From the NCBI GenBank assembly GCA_049340005.1, contig JBMPIY010000010.1: a DNA stretch of 64,000 nt; one strand, written 5' to 3'. A program made the position numbers and the translations under genes. The notes under the pieces were generated by a model, which saw only the letters and a list, made by a program, of their open reading frames with translations, was not told where the DNA came from and ran no database searches. The stretch's first letter is position 1. Every line of letters starts with the position of its first letter. Of the stretch, positions 41,419 through 51,730 are shown piece by piece. The stretch is from CAXBDP01 sp963974465 (GTDB lineage Bacteria > Bacteroidota > Bacteroidia > Cytophagales > Cyclobacteriaceae).

Positions 41419-44400
41419 TGAAAATACTGAATACGATATTGAAAAAGAGCTTATGGTTAATCGCCGGATTGGTAATTTGGACAGGGCTTAGTGTTAATGC
41501 GCAAGTTGGCAATGAGTGGATCAATTACGATCAAAGCTATCTAAAAGTAAAAACTGCAGAAGATGGAATTTACCGTCTTACCTATCAGCAATTGATTGCT
41601 GCGGGCTTTCCTGTTAATTCTATCGATCCAAGGAAAATTCAGTTGTTTCATAGAGGTATAGAGCAAGCTATAGAAATTACTGGTCAAGCAGATGGGAGCT
41701 TTAATACAGGCGACTTGCTTTATTTCTATGGAAAGAAAAATGATGGAACCTTAGATGCTGAATTGTATCGACCACGAGAAGCGCAGCCACATCAATATCA
41801 CAATATCTATTCAGATACTACTGCATATTTCCTCACTTACAGATTAGATGCAGGCCAAGGTAAGCGCATGGTTCGCGAAACAGCGGGAGGGAATATAGCT
41901 ACAATGAGTCAGCAAGCGGTTACCAAAGCTGAAGCTTTCAGACTTGAAGTAGGAGCTTTTTATGCGGGGCTATCCTACACGCAAGGTGCTGTTACCAATA
42001 TTTTCATGTCATGGTTCGATTATGGTGGGGCATTTATGGGTACTCAAATTCGCAGGGGGCAGAGCCGAGATCATGCAATTACAAACCTAACAGGTCGAAA
42101 TACCTCAGGCCCAAATCCTACATTGGAGTTGATGCTTATTGGTCGAAATATAGGGCCGCATAGAAGTCAAATACTTGTAGGACCAAATGCCGCTAATCTT
42201 CGTTCATTGGGTTTTCTTGAATTTGAGGATCATAATGCCATCAAAGGGAATTTCGAACTCAATTGGTCGGATATTGGCGAGAATGGGCAAATGGTCGTGA
42301 GAGTGTCCTCTGTTGGAGTAGCTGGGGTTTCTAATGATTTTCATTGCCCTGCATATTTCCTTATCGAATATCCCAAAACATTCGATGGAGCAGGTAGCGA
42401 AAAAATAATTACTTCACCACAAGCAACAGGAAATGCCAAAATAGCTTTGCCAAATTCAACGGGCTTATTTGAAGTGTTGGATATTACAGATACCAATAAT
42501 ATTCGAATTTTAAGAAAGGCCTCTAGTGGCACAAATACAGAAGTGGCAGTGCTCCAGGCTGGAACAGAAAAGACTTTGTGGAAAGCAGCAACAGCTGATA
42601 TAAAAATGCCTGTTTTGGAGAAAGTGAGTTTTAGCGAATTCAATCCTGCCGATTACAATTACTATATAGTTTCTCATTATCTATTGATGCAAGCGGGAGG
42701 AAGTTATTCCAATCCTGTAGCGGCTTATCGTGATTATCGTGCTTCTGCTCAAGGAGGTGGTTTCGATGCATTGGCAGTTGAGATCAACGACATCTACAAT
42801 CAATTTTCTTACGGTGAAGCTACTGCCACAGGTTTGTTGCGCTTTACCAAATACATTTATGATAGTGGACGAGAACCTTCAATGTTTTTGGTTGGTAAAC
42901 CTGTGAATCCAAGACTTTCGCCTTACCGCAATCCTAACCCAAATGAAAATAATAGAGACTTTGTGCCAACTGCTGGCGAACCTCTGTCAGACAATCTCTT
43001 CTCTTTAGGCTTAGGCGATAATCCGCTATTACCTTATGTGCCAACCGGGCGCTTGAATGCCCGAAACTCAGAGCAAGTAGCCAATTACCTTGACAAGGTG
43101 ATTGAGCATGAAGCGAGGCCATTTGATGATTTGGATCGCAAGAAAATGCTACACCTTAGTGGAGGAGCAAATACGGTAGAGCTCAATGCTTTTAGATCAT
43201 TTTTAAATTCCTTTAAAACAATTGCAGAAGGGCCTTTATTGGGAGCGGATGTTACAACCGTTGGCAAGCGAACCACAAGTACGGTGGAGCTAATCAATAT
43301 TTCTCAAGAAGTAAATGAGGGAGTTGCTCTAATTACGTTTTTCGGCCATAGTGGTGCGGACGTGGCCGATATTGATATTGGCTTTGCTTCTATCGATGGT
43401 TTCGGTTATCGAAATAAGGGAAAATATCCAATCCTCCTGGTAAATGGTTGTGATGCTGGAAATTATAGTACGACTACAAAAACCTTTGGTGAAGATTGGA
43501 TGACTACCAAAGATAGAGGTGCAATAGGTTTTATTGCTCATAGTCACGTAGGGATTACCGGTCAGCTTCGTAGGTTTACAGAGTTTTTTTATCGTACTGC
43601 ACTTACAGATTCTGCTTATATCAATCAGCCGATTGGTAAAGTTTTTTACGAAGCTTTCAGACAACAACTTGAAGGACGCACCGAAAATCTTGGTGATGTA
43701 GCTCATTTGCAACAAACCAACTTTCAGGGAGACCCGGGTATAAGGCTTTTTGCAGCGCCAAAAGCGGATTATGCTGTAGCTTCTGAGGATTTATATGTAG
43801 AGGCTTTCGATGGCAGAAACGTGCGCATTGAATTGGATTCCTTTAGACTTGCTATACCAGTTAAGAATTTTGGTTTGGCTACATTATCAACATTGGAAAT
43901 AGATGTTAGAAGAACATTGCCGGATGGAAGAGTGGTAAACCAATCGACAAGTGTGTTTGAAAATATTTTTAATCAAGATACGCTTTATGTAAGCATAATT
44001 AGGGAGGATTTAGAACCTGCCGGCATCAATACTATTCAAGTAAGGCTCGATCCCGATAATAAGTTGGATGAATTGAGAAAGGATAATAATATAGCCAGTT
44101 TCCAGTTCAATATCTCCATTTCGGGTACTGCCAATATCTTTCCTGGCAATTTCTCTATCCAAAATAAGACTAACCTAGAATTAATTACGCTAGCAAATGA
44201 TCTATTGGAAGGTGAACGTGAATTCTTGATGGAACTCGATACCACCCGCTTTTTCAATAGCCCTGCAACTCGCCGGATAAGTCAGTTTGGAGATGGAATT
44301 AGCAAATGGCAAGTAGATCTCACAAATCTTCTTCCCAACCAAGACACCGCCGTATTCTATTGGAGAAGTAAATACGGGCAGGCATTAGCAAATGAGGATA

Positions 44401-46463
44401 CTGCTTGGACAGTAAGTTCATTTACTTACATCAATAATGGGCCAAAAGGCTGGGCGCAAGCCCATCAGATGCAGTTGGAGGAAAATCTAACGGCTGGATT
44501 GGAGCCAAACTATCCTGACGGAAGATGGGAATTCCAAAGTAGCCGCAATGAGTTGTTTGTAAGAACTTATGGCGCCAATCATCCAAACTTCAACAATACC
44601 AATATCGAAGTGCTATTGAATGATTTTCAATTTATTATCAATGCGAGCTATGGGGCTTGCCGAAATAATACCTTGAATGCAATCGCCTTCGATCAGTATT
44701 CGTCGGTTCCGTATAGAGTGCTGTCATACAATCAGTTCGAAGTGCTCGACCCCGCTTCATGTGGGCGTGTGCCGCAGGTAATTAACAATATGACCCAAGC
44801 TGATATTACAGGAAGTCGTAGAATGTTGGAAACCTATGTGAGCAGGGTGAAAGAAGGTGATGTAGTAGTAATTTATAGTGCAGGTTTGGTGCAATACCAA
44901 TCATGGACAGAAGCTACTTATCAGGCATTTGCAGAAATTGGTTTGGATCCCGAAAGCATAAAAGCCCTGCAAAATGGCGAGCCGATGATTGTGTATGGAG
45001 TGAAAGGAGCAGCTACTGGAACAGCTACTTTTGTAAAAGCTGAAGCGGGAGGAAATGCTTCAGAGCAGGAGATAATCATTGAACAAACTATTACAGGCAG
45101 ATTTGGGTCCGGTAGATTCAAAACCGGTAATATTGGCCCGGCGGTATCATGGGGTAGGTTCACCAGAAACATTCAAGCGAATTCAGCTTTGGAACAAAGA
45201 CAATTCAATATTTATGGAATCACTCCATTGCAGGGTGAAGAGTTGCTCTTTTCAAATGTGCAAGGTAGTAGTCTCAATTTAAGTAATATACCAGCCAATA
45301 TCTACCCTTATATGAGGATGGAATTGATTTTGGAAAATGAAGAAACCTTCTCTCCGGCGCAGTTGAAAAATTGGATAATCAGCTATGATGAATTGGCTGA
45401 GGGAGTACTTTACAGTCTCCAGCCAACTTCAGAAAACTCGGTAGTGCAAGGAGCTGTTTTCAGATCGGAATTTGAGTTTTTCAATATCTCATCTGGCACT
45501 TTTTCAGACTCGCTCTTGGTGAAATATGAAATTACCAACCACGAAACAAGCCTCAAGAAAGCAGGTGAGTTTTTAGTGGATGCGCCAAATGCTGGTGAAG
45601 GGATTACTATCGAATTGCCAATTTCAACTGTCGATATGGTAGGGGTGAATGATTTGGTGATTTCTGTCAACGACAATCTACTTCCAGAGCAAGACTATTT
45701 GAACAACAGTTTGACATTAAACAACTTCTTGAATGTGAGTTCGGATGGGGTGGCACCTGTAGTAGATGTTGCTTTTGATGGAGCGTATATTATGGACGGT
45801 GAGATCGTTTCCTCCCGCCCTACCATCAGTGTGGAATTGAGGGATGATAATGCATTTTTACTCAAAACCGATACTACCGGAATGGTCATTTCTCTGAAGA
45901 GTCCTTGCGCAGCGTGTGTATTTCAAACGATTCCTTTTTCTAGCCCAAAAGTACAGTGGTTTGCCGCTACAGAAACGAGTCCATTTAGAGTAGAGCTGAA
46001 GCCGGAACTATTAGAAGATGGTATTTATTCATTGCGTGTGCAAGCAGCCGATGCGGCTGGAAATGCCGCTGGGTTTGAGCCTTATTCTATCAGTTTCGAA
46101 GTGTCGAATGCTTCTGAAATTACTAATTTCTATCCTTATCCAAATCCATTTTCTACCAGTACACGATTCGTATTCACACTTACAGGATCCGAAATACCGG
46201 ATGATATTCGCATACAAGTGATGACCATTTCAGGTAAAGTGGTACGGGAAATTGGAATGGAGGAAATTGGTAATGTACGGATTGGAAATAATCTCACAGA
46301 ATTCGCATGGGATGGTACTGATCAATTTGGCGATAGGCTCGCAAATGGTGTGTATTTCTACAGAGTTTTAGTGCAAAAAGCGGGAGGAACCATGGCTACA
46401 AGAGCTTCTGCGGGCGATCAAGGCTTCAAAAATGGATTTGGTAAACTTTATATTTTGAGATAG
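41418..46463 (+). CDS. porU2: PorU2-type C25 peptidase/sortase of the type IX secretion system
   Basis: A 1681-residue exported protein (signal peptide about 1-29). The N-terminal region begins NEWINYDQSYLKVKTAEDG, the usual opening of T9SS sortases. The gingipain-like C25 domain includes H644 in FFGHSG and C678 in NGCDAG, the expected catalytic dyad. Several beta-sandwich domains follow, and the C-terminus has a FlgD-like Ig fold (EFAWDGTDQFGDRLANGVYFYR) similar to T9SS sorting domains. It is much longer than PorU (about 1100-1300). It should cleave CTDs of secreted proteins and attach them to the surface. Five octamer copies lie in it. Confidence 0.8.
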   Translation: MKILNTILKKSLWLIAGLVIWTGLSVNAQVGNEWINYDQSYLKVKTAEDGIYRLTYQQLIAAGFPVNSIDPRKIQLFHRGIEQAIEITGQADGSFNTGDLLYFYGKKNDGTLDAELYRPREAQPHQYHNIYSDTTAYFLTYRLDAGQGKRMVRETAGGNIATMSQQAVTKAEAFRLEVGAFYAGLSYTQGAVTNIFMSWFDYGGAFMGTQIRRGQSRDHAITNLTGRNTSGPNPTLELMLIGRNIGPHRSQILVGPNAANLRSLGFLEFEDHNAIKGNFELNWSDIGENGQMVVRVSSVGVAGVSNDFHCPAYFLIEYPKTFDGAGSEKIITSPQATGNAKIALPNSTGLFEVLDITDTNNIRILRKASSGTNTEVAVLQAGTEKTLWKAATADIKMPVLEKVSFSEFNPADYNYYIVSHYLLMQAGGSYSNPVAAYRDYRASAQGGGFDALAVEINDIYNQFSYGEATATGLLRFTKYIYDSGREPSMFLVGKPVNPRLSPYRNPNPNENNRDFVPTAGEPLSDNLFSLGLGDNPLLPYVPTGRLNARNSEQVANYLDKVIEHEARPFDDLDRKKMLHLSGGANTVELNAFRSFLNSFKTIAEGPLLGADVTTVGKRTTSTVELINISQEVNEGVALITFFGHSGADVADIDIGFASIDGFGYRNKGKYPILLVNGCDAGNYSTTTKTFGEDWMTTKDRGAIGFIAHSHVGITGQLRRFTEFFYRTALTDSAYINQPIGKVFYEAFRQQLEGRTENLGDVAHLQQTNFQGDPGIRLFAAPKADYAVASEDLYVEAFDGRNVRIELDSFRLAIPVKNFGLATLSTLEIDVRRTLPDGRVVNQSTSVFENIFNQDTLYVSIIREDLEPAGINTIQVRLDPDNKLDELRKDNNIASFQFNISISGTANIFPGNFSIQNKTNLELITLANDLLEGEREFLMELDTTRFFNSPATRRISQFGDGISKWQVDLTNLLPNQDTAVFYWRSKYGQALANEDTAWTVSSFTYINNGPKGWAQAHQMQLEENLTAGLEPNYPDGRWEFQSSRNELFVRTYGANHPNFNNTNIEVLLNDFQFIINASYGACRNNTLNAIAFDQYSSVPYRVLSYNQFEVLDPASCGRVPQVINNMTQADITGSRRMLETYVSRVKEGDVVVIYSAGLVQYQSWTEATYQAFAEIGLDPESIKALQNGEPMIVYGVKGAATGTATFVKAEAGGNASEQEIIIEQTITGRFGSGRFKTGNIGPAVSWGRFTRNIQANSALEQRQFNIYGITPLQGEELLFSNVQGSSLNLSNIPANIYPYMRMELILENEETFSPAQLKNWIISYDELAEGVLYSLQPTSENSVVQGAVFRSEFEFFNISSGTFSDSLLVKYEITNHETSLKKAGEFLVDAPNAGEGITIELPISTVDMVGVNDLVISVNDNLLPEQDYLNNSLTLNNFLNVSSDGVAPVVDVAFDGAYIMDGEIVSSRPTISVELRDDNAFLLKTDTTGMVISLKSPCAACVFQTIPFSSPKVQWFAATETSPFRVELKPELLEDGIYSLRVQAADAAGNAAGFEPYSISFEVSNASEITNFYPYPNPFSTSTRFVFTLTGSEIPDDIRIQVMTISGKVVREIGMEEIGNVRIGNNLTEFAWDGTDQFGDRLANGVYFYRVLVQKAGGTMATRASAGDQGFKNGFGKLYILR

Positions 46464-46565
46464 TCATCTTATGTTTTTCATGTTTATACTTGTTTACGTT
46501 TAAGAAATACTTAAATTCGACAATGTAATATGTTAATTACTGTGTTCTGTTAACCTCCTCATTGT

Positions 46566-46871
46566 ATGAAAAGCCTATTTTCTAACTATGCTGCCATTAT
46601 AGAGCATCGAAATCTTAGCTATTTCCGAGATACTAGTGACCAAGCACTTGTCTATAGAGATTTGGACAGGATGAATTCCGAAATACTTAATAATTTCAAA
46701 TCTGAACGAGAAAATATAAAAATGATAAGTGAGCGAAGGGAATATGTAAAAGCCAAGCTTTTGGATGTAGACTATTTGACAAATAGAGTAAATCAAGCCC
46801 CATCTGAAGTTCGCGATTCAATAAGCAAAAGTCTCAAGGCTTTGTATTTAACCTTGTCGCATCAAGCCTAA
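46566..46871 (+). CDS. Small helical protein, unknown
   Basis: A 101-residue protein, mostly helical and charged (LDRMNSEILNNFKSERENIKMI), without a signal peptide or helix long enough for a membrane segment. Not recognised. It starts at ATG 46566, 102 bases after porU2, on the same strand. Composition resembles real genes nearby and no competing gene is present on the other strand, but support is moderate. Confidence 0.5.
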   Translation: MKSLFSNYAAIIEHRNLSYFRDTSDQALVYRDLDRMNSEILNNFKSERENIKMISERREYVKAKLLDVDYLTNRVNQAPSEVRDSISKSLKALYLTLSHQA

Positions 46872-46959
46872 TGACCTGACCATTCAGTTTCAATTCCTCG
46901 GTTACATAATGTAGAATGAAGTAGAATTCAAATCCTACAAACAAAAATTTCCATATAAT

Positions 46960-48159
46960 TTAAGGCTGAATCAGACTAGCCACCGTAAGCCCAATACTAA
47001 GGGAGGAGGTAGCAGCAGGGGAGGGCGCATTGCATACATTCACTACTCCAGGTTCTTGCAAGATCATAAAATCATCAATAAGACCGTCCTTTCTATGGCA
47101 AGCTTGCGCGCGAACTCCTGCCTCGCCATGCACCAAGTCATTTGCTTGGAGTTCGGGAATTAACCTCTGTAGCGCTTTGGTAAATGCTGCTTTGGAATAG
47201 GATCGATAAAACTCGCCAAAGCCAGTTTGCCAATATTTAGCAGCGATTTTCTGAAAGCCCGGCCACATCAACGCTTCGCCTAATTCCTTTAAATTGATGT
47301 CCGATTTGGTATAGCCTTCTCTAGCAAATGCCAACACGGCATTTGGTCCCGCCTCAACACCACCGCCCATCATTCGGGTGAAATGCACGCCCAAAAATGG
47401 AAAAGCAGGGTCAGGTACTGGATAGATCAGGTTTTTGACCAAATACTCTTTTTCTGGCTTTAGCTCATAATATTCACCTCGAAAGGGAAGGATTTTAACA
47501 TCGAGTTTGGGAACGGTGAATTTGGCTACCTTATCAGAATACAGTCCTGCGCAATTGATAATTTGCTTGGTAAGATAAGCCCGCTTGTCGGTAATAACTT
47601 CCATCAATCCATCGACGCGCTTGATGTCAATTACTTTCTCTCCAAGATGTAGCTCAGCACCAAAGCGTGTTTGGAGGATTTCTGCAATTTTCTCGGATAC
47701 GGCTTTGTAATCCACAATACCTGTATACGGCACCCAAAGTCCGGCAATACCCGTGCAATGAGGCTCGATTTCCTTTATTTCTTCAGGCCCAATCCACTTA
47801 TTATTTACAAGGCCATTGGCGATACCACGCTCATGCAAATCTTTGAGTCTTGGAATTTCATCTTCGCGAGTGGCTACCACTATTTTGCCACAGAGGTCGA
47901 ATGGAATGTTTTCCTGTTCACAAAACTCCACAAGCAATTTGTATCCGAGGAGGCAGTTTTGGGCTTTCAAACTACTAGGCTTGTAGTAAAGTCCAGAATG
48001 GATTACACCGCTATTATGCCCGGTTTGGTGGGCTGCGACTTTATTTTCCTTTTCAATAATGGTAAGGCTAAGAGAGGGATTTTTGCGCAACAATTGTAAT
48101 GCGGTGGCCAAGCCCACAATACCTCCACCTATTATTATGATATCTTTGGAATTACTCAT
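46960..48159 (-). CDS. lhgO: L-2-hydroxyglutarate oxidase
   Basis: A 399-residue FAD enzyme of the DAO family. The FAD site IIGGGIVGLATALQLL is at the N-terminus, followed by QTGHNSGVIHSGLYYKPSSLKA, the signature of LhgO/YgaF. It oxidises L-2-hydroxyglutarate, a by-product of malate dehydrogenase, back to 2-oxoglutarate. Later motifs (GGGVEAGPNAV, VHGEAGVRAQACHRKDGLIDDF) fit as well. Monocistronic on the minus strand; the octamer CCTCCCGC lies just upstream at 48212. Confidence 0.93.
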   Translation of the reverse strand: MSNSKDIIIIGGGIVGLATALQLLRKNPSLSLTIIEKENKVAAHQTGHNSGVIHSGLYYKPSSLKAQNCLLGYKLLVEFCEQENIPFDLCGKIVVATREDEIPRLKDLHERGIANGLVNNKWIGPEEIKEIEPHCTGIAGLWVPYTGIVDYKAVSEKIAEILQTRFGAELHLGEKVIDIKRVDGLMEVITDKRAYLTKQIINCAGLYSDKVAKFTVPKLDVKILPFRGEYYELKPEKEYLVKNLIYPVPDPAFPFLGVHFTRMMGGGVEAGPNAVLAFAREGYTKSDINLKELGEALMWPGFQKIAAKYWQTGFGEFYRSYSKAAFTKALQRLIPELQANDLVHGEAGVRAQACHRKDGLIDDFMILQEPGVVNVCNAPSPAATSSLSIGLTVASLIQP

Positions 48160-48230
48160 TGCTGATTCAAATTTGTGCTTTGGCTTGTTGGAAGCGAATT
48201 AGATCCCTTTACCTCCCGCCTTTTTTGGAT

Positions 48231-49424
48231 TTAATTTTCGAGAGAAATTTTCACCCATACCATTCTATGGTCCGAGCTGGCTTCTCTATTCTCCATCATT
48301 TCGTATAGTGGTTCTCCAGACGCTGGCCAGAAAACGCCATAATCAATTACATTCAAATCTACAGATGGTAATACATAATCCGCTCTCATTCTCCACAGTG
48401 CCGTGTGATATTTACCTGTCGGAATATCCGGACTGTGCAGCTCGCCACCTTTGCTCGATGGAGTGAATTTGTTATTTACTTTGGGATGATTCAATAGACT
48501 GCTAATGCCTTCGATTAAGGCATTTCCTCCATCTGGAGAGGCATTCAAATCGCCCATAATCACGAATGATTTATCACCCAATGCACCTTTTTGCTTTTTA
48601 TCATCATAAATGTAAGAGCCATTATTCGCATCAATATAATCAGTCCAAAATCTGATTTCATCATGGTTTCTTTTGCCATTGCGATCTTCCTCACCATCGA
48701 AGGAGGGAGGTGTAGGATGGCTGGCTAAAACATGGATCGTTTTGTCGCCAACTTGGACCGGTACATCCCAATGCGATTTGGATGAAAGCCTGAATTCCTG
48801 CCAAGCCGCCGGACTATACCAAGGGCTGCCATCTGCATTGGTGGTTTGGAGGGCATTGGACATATCCATCCATTTGAAAAGCTGGAATGTGCGAATATTG
48901 GCCACATCAATGGGATATTTTGAAAGTAGTACCATCCCATAATGACCAGGGTAGCGACCATAGCCGAATGCATCATTTCCAGAGCCTTCGAATTTGCCAT
49001 CACCATTTAAGTCGAAAGGAGTTTCTATTCCTGTATTTGAAGTAGAATAGTAATAATATGGATAGCTAATCGCTTGGGCACTGTCTTGAGGCACTTCCAG
49101 ATAAGCTTTGATAAATTGCTCAACGCCTTGTGCAGGGTCTTCTATGTAATCAAACTCATTAAGCAGAAGTACATCAGGCCTCACCGTTTGGATAATCTTC
49201 GCGATGTTTTTGATATGTAGGCTATTGCCAGATGCAAGTTCATCAATTAATATCTGAGCCGATACGCTATCGGCATAGCGTCCTAGGTAATTTTCGGACT
49301 CCATACTTACATTGTAAGTGGCAAAAGTGAGATTCATAGGCTCTTGCTCAGTGGGTGGATTGCTGCACTGAATGTGTAATATGGCTAGGCAAAACAGAGA
49401 AATCGATACAAGTATAGGACGCAT
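48231..49424 (-). CDS. Endonuclease/exonuclease/phosphatase family lipoprotein
   Basis: A 397-residue lipoprotein from the ATG at 49424 (MRPILVSISLFCLAILHIQCSN, lipobox Cys near residue 20); the upstream ATG at 49448 adds eight residues and weakens the signal. The catalytic fold is EEP: FATYNVSMES, LLLNEFDYI, VHVLASHPTP, VIMGDLNASPDG and SSDHRMVWV (the final SDH active-site motif). It resembles phosphodiesterases such as those acting on nucleotides or sphingomyelin. Substrate unknown; likely periplasmic or surface-exposed. Confidence 0.8.
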   Translation of the reverse strand: MRPILVSISLFCLAILHIQCSNPPTEQEPMNLTFATYNVSMESENYLGRYADSVSAQILIDELASGNSLHIKNIAKIIQTVRPDVLLLNEFDYIEDPAQGVEQFIKAYLEVPQDSAQAISYPYYYYSTSNTGIETPFDLNGDGKFEGSGNDAFGYGRYPGHYGMVLLSKYPIDVANIRTFQLFKWMDMSNALQTTNADGSPWYSPAAWQEFRLSSKSHWDVPVQVGDKTIHVLASHPTPPSFDGEEDRNGKRNHDEIRFWTDYIDANNGSYIYDDKKQKGALGDKSFVIMGDLNASPDGGNALIEGISSLLNHPKVNNKFTPSSKGGELHSPDIPTGKYHTALWRMRADYVLPSVDLNVIDYGVFWPASGEPLYEMMENREASSDHRMVWVKISLEN

Positions 49425-49663
49425 AATTCCAAGAGATTTGAAGGCCAAAATTAATAGAATAAAAATGAATTGTAGGAAGTTATAACTAATGCTTTTAGGA
49501 ATTAGATGAAATATTAAAAGTATTGTAATTTGATGGCTTCGCTAATATTAAATGGAGATATTACCACCAATCTTCACGCTAAACCAATCCTCTTATTGGA
49601 GGATATTCTTATTTCAAAGTTTCCTTTTTTGCCGATCAATACGTTGAATTTAAGAAAAATAGG

Positions 49664-50443
49664 ATGAGCAAATTTGTGAAATGGATTACCAAAGAGAGGG
49701 TCGAAATTGATGAAATAGAGATTTTTGATCCTACAAAGGAATTAAAGGTTTTGCTTGCTTATTCACTAATTTTTATTGGTTTGGTTTGGACATTCGCATT
49801 GGTTCAGAAAGCTTATCCTTTGCCCATTCTAAATGCAGCGAGCTTCACCGATGATGTTTGGTATTTATTATTCAGCAAGTTTATTTTTCTCCTGATTGTA
49901 CCAATGCTACTTTGGAAGTATTTAGGATACAGCATCAAATCTTTGTTCCGGTTCAAGTCTTCAAAATTGACCACACTTAGATATATTCTCATTTCATTAG
50001 CATTTGGAATTTTCTTGAATCAATCTCATTTGCCAAAGATTTTCATTGAGTTAAAGCAAATTGATGAGACGCAAGTATTGAGTTTGGTTTTGGCTTTAAT
50101 CATTCCATTTTTCACTGCGGCATTACCTGAGGAATTATTTTATAGAGTAATGCTTCAAACAAGAATCGAAAAGAAGTTTGGATGGCTAATCAGCATCTTG
50201 CTTTCCAGCGTATTATTCGCATTGTTTCATTTCCCCTCTCGCTATGTACTTGCTTCCGGAGTTGAAGGTTTAGCTGGAGATTTTACATCTGTTATGGTAG
50301 GCACCATATTGCCAAGTTTTATATTAGGTTTGGTTTTCGGCTTTCTCTGGAATCGCTACAGAAATATTTACTTATTGCTGGCTCTTCATTATGGGATTGA
50401 TGTATTGCCTTCTATTTCGTCTCACCTGGGCATCTCATTTTAA
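49664..50443 (+). CDS. CPBP-family intramembrane metalloprotease
   Basis: A 259-residue multi-pass protein. The ABI/CPBP motif EExxxR is present as EELFYR, with a following helix carrying FALFHFP and a C-terminal ALHYGID, the remaining metal ligands. There are about seven helices. Such proteases cleave prenylated or membrane-bound substrates (CAAX-type), and in bacteria they often process bacteriocin or regulate immunity. Substrate here is unknown. It is flanked by large gaps and has no partner gene. Confidence 0.8.
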   Translation: MSKFVKWITKERVEIDEIEIFDPTKELKVLLAYSLIFIGLVWTFALVQKAYPLPILNAASFTDDVWYLLFSKFIFLLIVPMLLWKYLGYSIKSLFRFKSSKLTTLRYILISLAFGIFLNQSHLPKIFIELKQIDETQVLSLVLALIIPFFTAALPEELFYRVMLQTRIEKKFGWLISILLSSVLFALFHFPSRYVLASGVEGLAGDFTSVMVGTILPSFILGLVFGFLWNRYRNIYLLLALHYGIDVLPSISSHLGISF

Positions 50444-50515
50444 TTCTTATTGATCAGTAACTTATAAGCTTCGAAATTTTTTTTACTATTCTATCTCTCC
50501 CAAAAATTATTTAGC

Positions 50516-50540
50516 TTAGGCTTGATTTTATAAAGCCTAA
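50516..50540 (+). other. Leader hairpin just before a start codon
   Basis: TTAGGCTT (50516-50523) pairs with AAGCCTAA (50533-50540), loop of 9, ending 11 bases before the ATG at 50552. No T run follows. It may be the tail of upstream transcripts or a translational control element. Confidence 0.35.
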
Positions 50541-50551
50541 AATAACCAACC

Positions 50552-50971
50552 ATGAACTCTACAGTAAGAAATATCTTAGCGGTAATTATTGGCCTCGTAG
50601 TAGGCAGCGGATTCAACGGAGCCATTATTAGCGTAGGTGGAAATATCATCCCTCCACCAGCAGGATCTGATACATCCACGATGGAAGGCTTGCAAGCAGC
50701 CATGGAATTTTTTGAGCTACAGCATTTTTTATTTCCATTCTTGGCTCATGCTATAGGTACTTTTGCAGGCGCATTAGTAGCAGGAGTTGTGGCAAGTAGC
50801 CATCAAATGATCATGTCACTGATTATTGGAGGATTTTTTCTAATGGGAGGCATCTACATGGTTGCGGTATTGCCGTCTCCTCTGTGGTTTACGCTTGTCG
50901 ATTTATTGATCGCCTATATTCCGATGAGCTACCTAGCGGGTCGTCTGGCGACTAAAAATAGGGTTGCTTAA
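50552..50971 (+). CDS. Small multi-pass membrane protein, unknown
   Basis: A 139-residue protein with four hydrophobic segments (about 5-28, 54-80, 86-110 and 113-132) and glycine-rich helices (AHAIGTFAGALVAGVVASS). It looks like DUF-type small membrane proteins of Bacteroidota. Not recognised further. It is preceded by a hairpin ending 11 bases before the start, and the next gene is 141 bases away. Confidence 0.65.
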   Translation: MNSTVRNILAVIIGLVVGSGFNGAIISVGGNIIPPPAGSDTSTMEGLQAAMEFFELQHFLFPFLAHAIGTFAGALVAGVVASSHQMIMSLIIGGFFLMGGIYMVAVLPSPLWFTLVDLLIAYIPMSYLAGRLATKNRVA

Positions 50972-51087
50972 TAAGTTCCTCTAAATTTTAACCAGTTGAT
51001 CTTCCGTTAGTACAGGTTTTTTAGATTCACATCAATTATTGCAGATAATTATTTCCCAAAATTTGGATTGCAATGTTTTCCTATCTT

Positions 51088-51109
51088 ACTTTGAAAAAAA
51101 AAGTACTTT
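51088..51109 (+). promoter_or_regulatory. Operator-like element ACTTTG-N9-GTACTTT, copy 1
   Basis: ACTTTG (51088-51093), then a nine-A tract to 51102, then GTACTTT, just before the start at 51113. It shares ACTTTG-N6-AAAGTACTTT with 52050-52071, upstream of a later gene of the same group. Proposed binding site of the winged-helix regulator encoded at 51727. Confidence 0.5.
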
Positions 51110-51112
51110 CAA

Positions 51113-51730
51113 ATGAAAGAAGAACGGGACTACATTCGGGACATTTCAGAAATACGCACCATGATGGAGCGTTCTTCCAAGTTTGTGTCCCTCTCTGGCT
51201 GGGCAGGTATCATGGCGGGTATTTATGCCTTGCTTGGAGCTTACTTTGCTTCGGCTACATTTGGTTTTAATATTGGCGAAATTACTTCCAGTCCTAACAG
51301 TATTCCTGATAATTTCCAGCAGATAATGTTATTGGGTTTGGGTGTTTTGGCATTGGCTATTTGCACGGCAATTTTATTTTCAATAAAGAAAGCGAAGCAA
51401 AAAGGGGAGAAGCTTTGGAACGCCACTGCCAAGAGGGTAGTAGTGAATATGGCAGTTCCTTTAATGGCGGGAGGGTTACTAGTTCTTATCTTAATTTCTC
51501 AAGGATTGATTTCCCTCATTGCTCCGGTTACGCTTCTGTTTTACGGTATGGCATTGTTCAATGCAGGTAAATTCACTTACGACGAAGTGAAGACCATGGG
51601 ACTAGTTCAAATCGCATTGGGATTAGTAGCAGCCTATTTCACAGCTTATGGACTGGTAATTTGGGCCTTTGGTTTTGGCGTGGTGCATATTGTTTATGGC
51701 ATTTATATGCATTTCAAATACGAGCGGTGA
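51113..51730 (+). CDS. Multi-pass membrane protein of the regulator operon
   Basis: A 205-residue protein with about five hydrophobic segments starting after a soluble 24-residue N-terminus (RDYIRDISEIRTMMERSSKF). Not recognised; it resembles membrane proteins linked to small winged-helix regulators in Bacteroidota. Its stop (TGA) overlaps the GTG start of the regulator gene (GTGA), so the two are coupled. An operator-like element lies immediately upstream at 51088-51109. Confidence 0.7.
   Translation: MKEERDYIRDISEIRTMMERSSKFVSLSGWAGIMAGIYALLGAYFASATFGFNIGEITSSPNSIPDNFQQIMLLGLGVLALAICTAILFSIKKAKQKGEKLWNATAKRVVVNMAVPLMAGGLLVLILISQGLISLIAPVTLLFYGMALFNAGKFTYDEVKTMGLVQIALGLVAAYFTAYGLVIWAFGFGVVHIVYGIYMHFKYER

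Noticed and set aside
51661..51726. Longer start for the winged-helix gene
   Set aside because: It runs inside the preceding coding region in another frame; the GTG at 51727 overlaps the previous stop in the normal coupled way.
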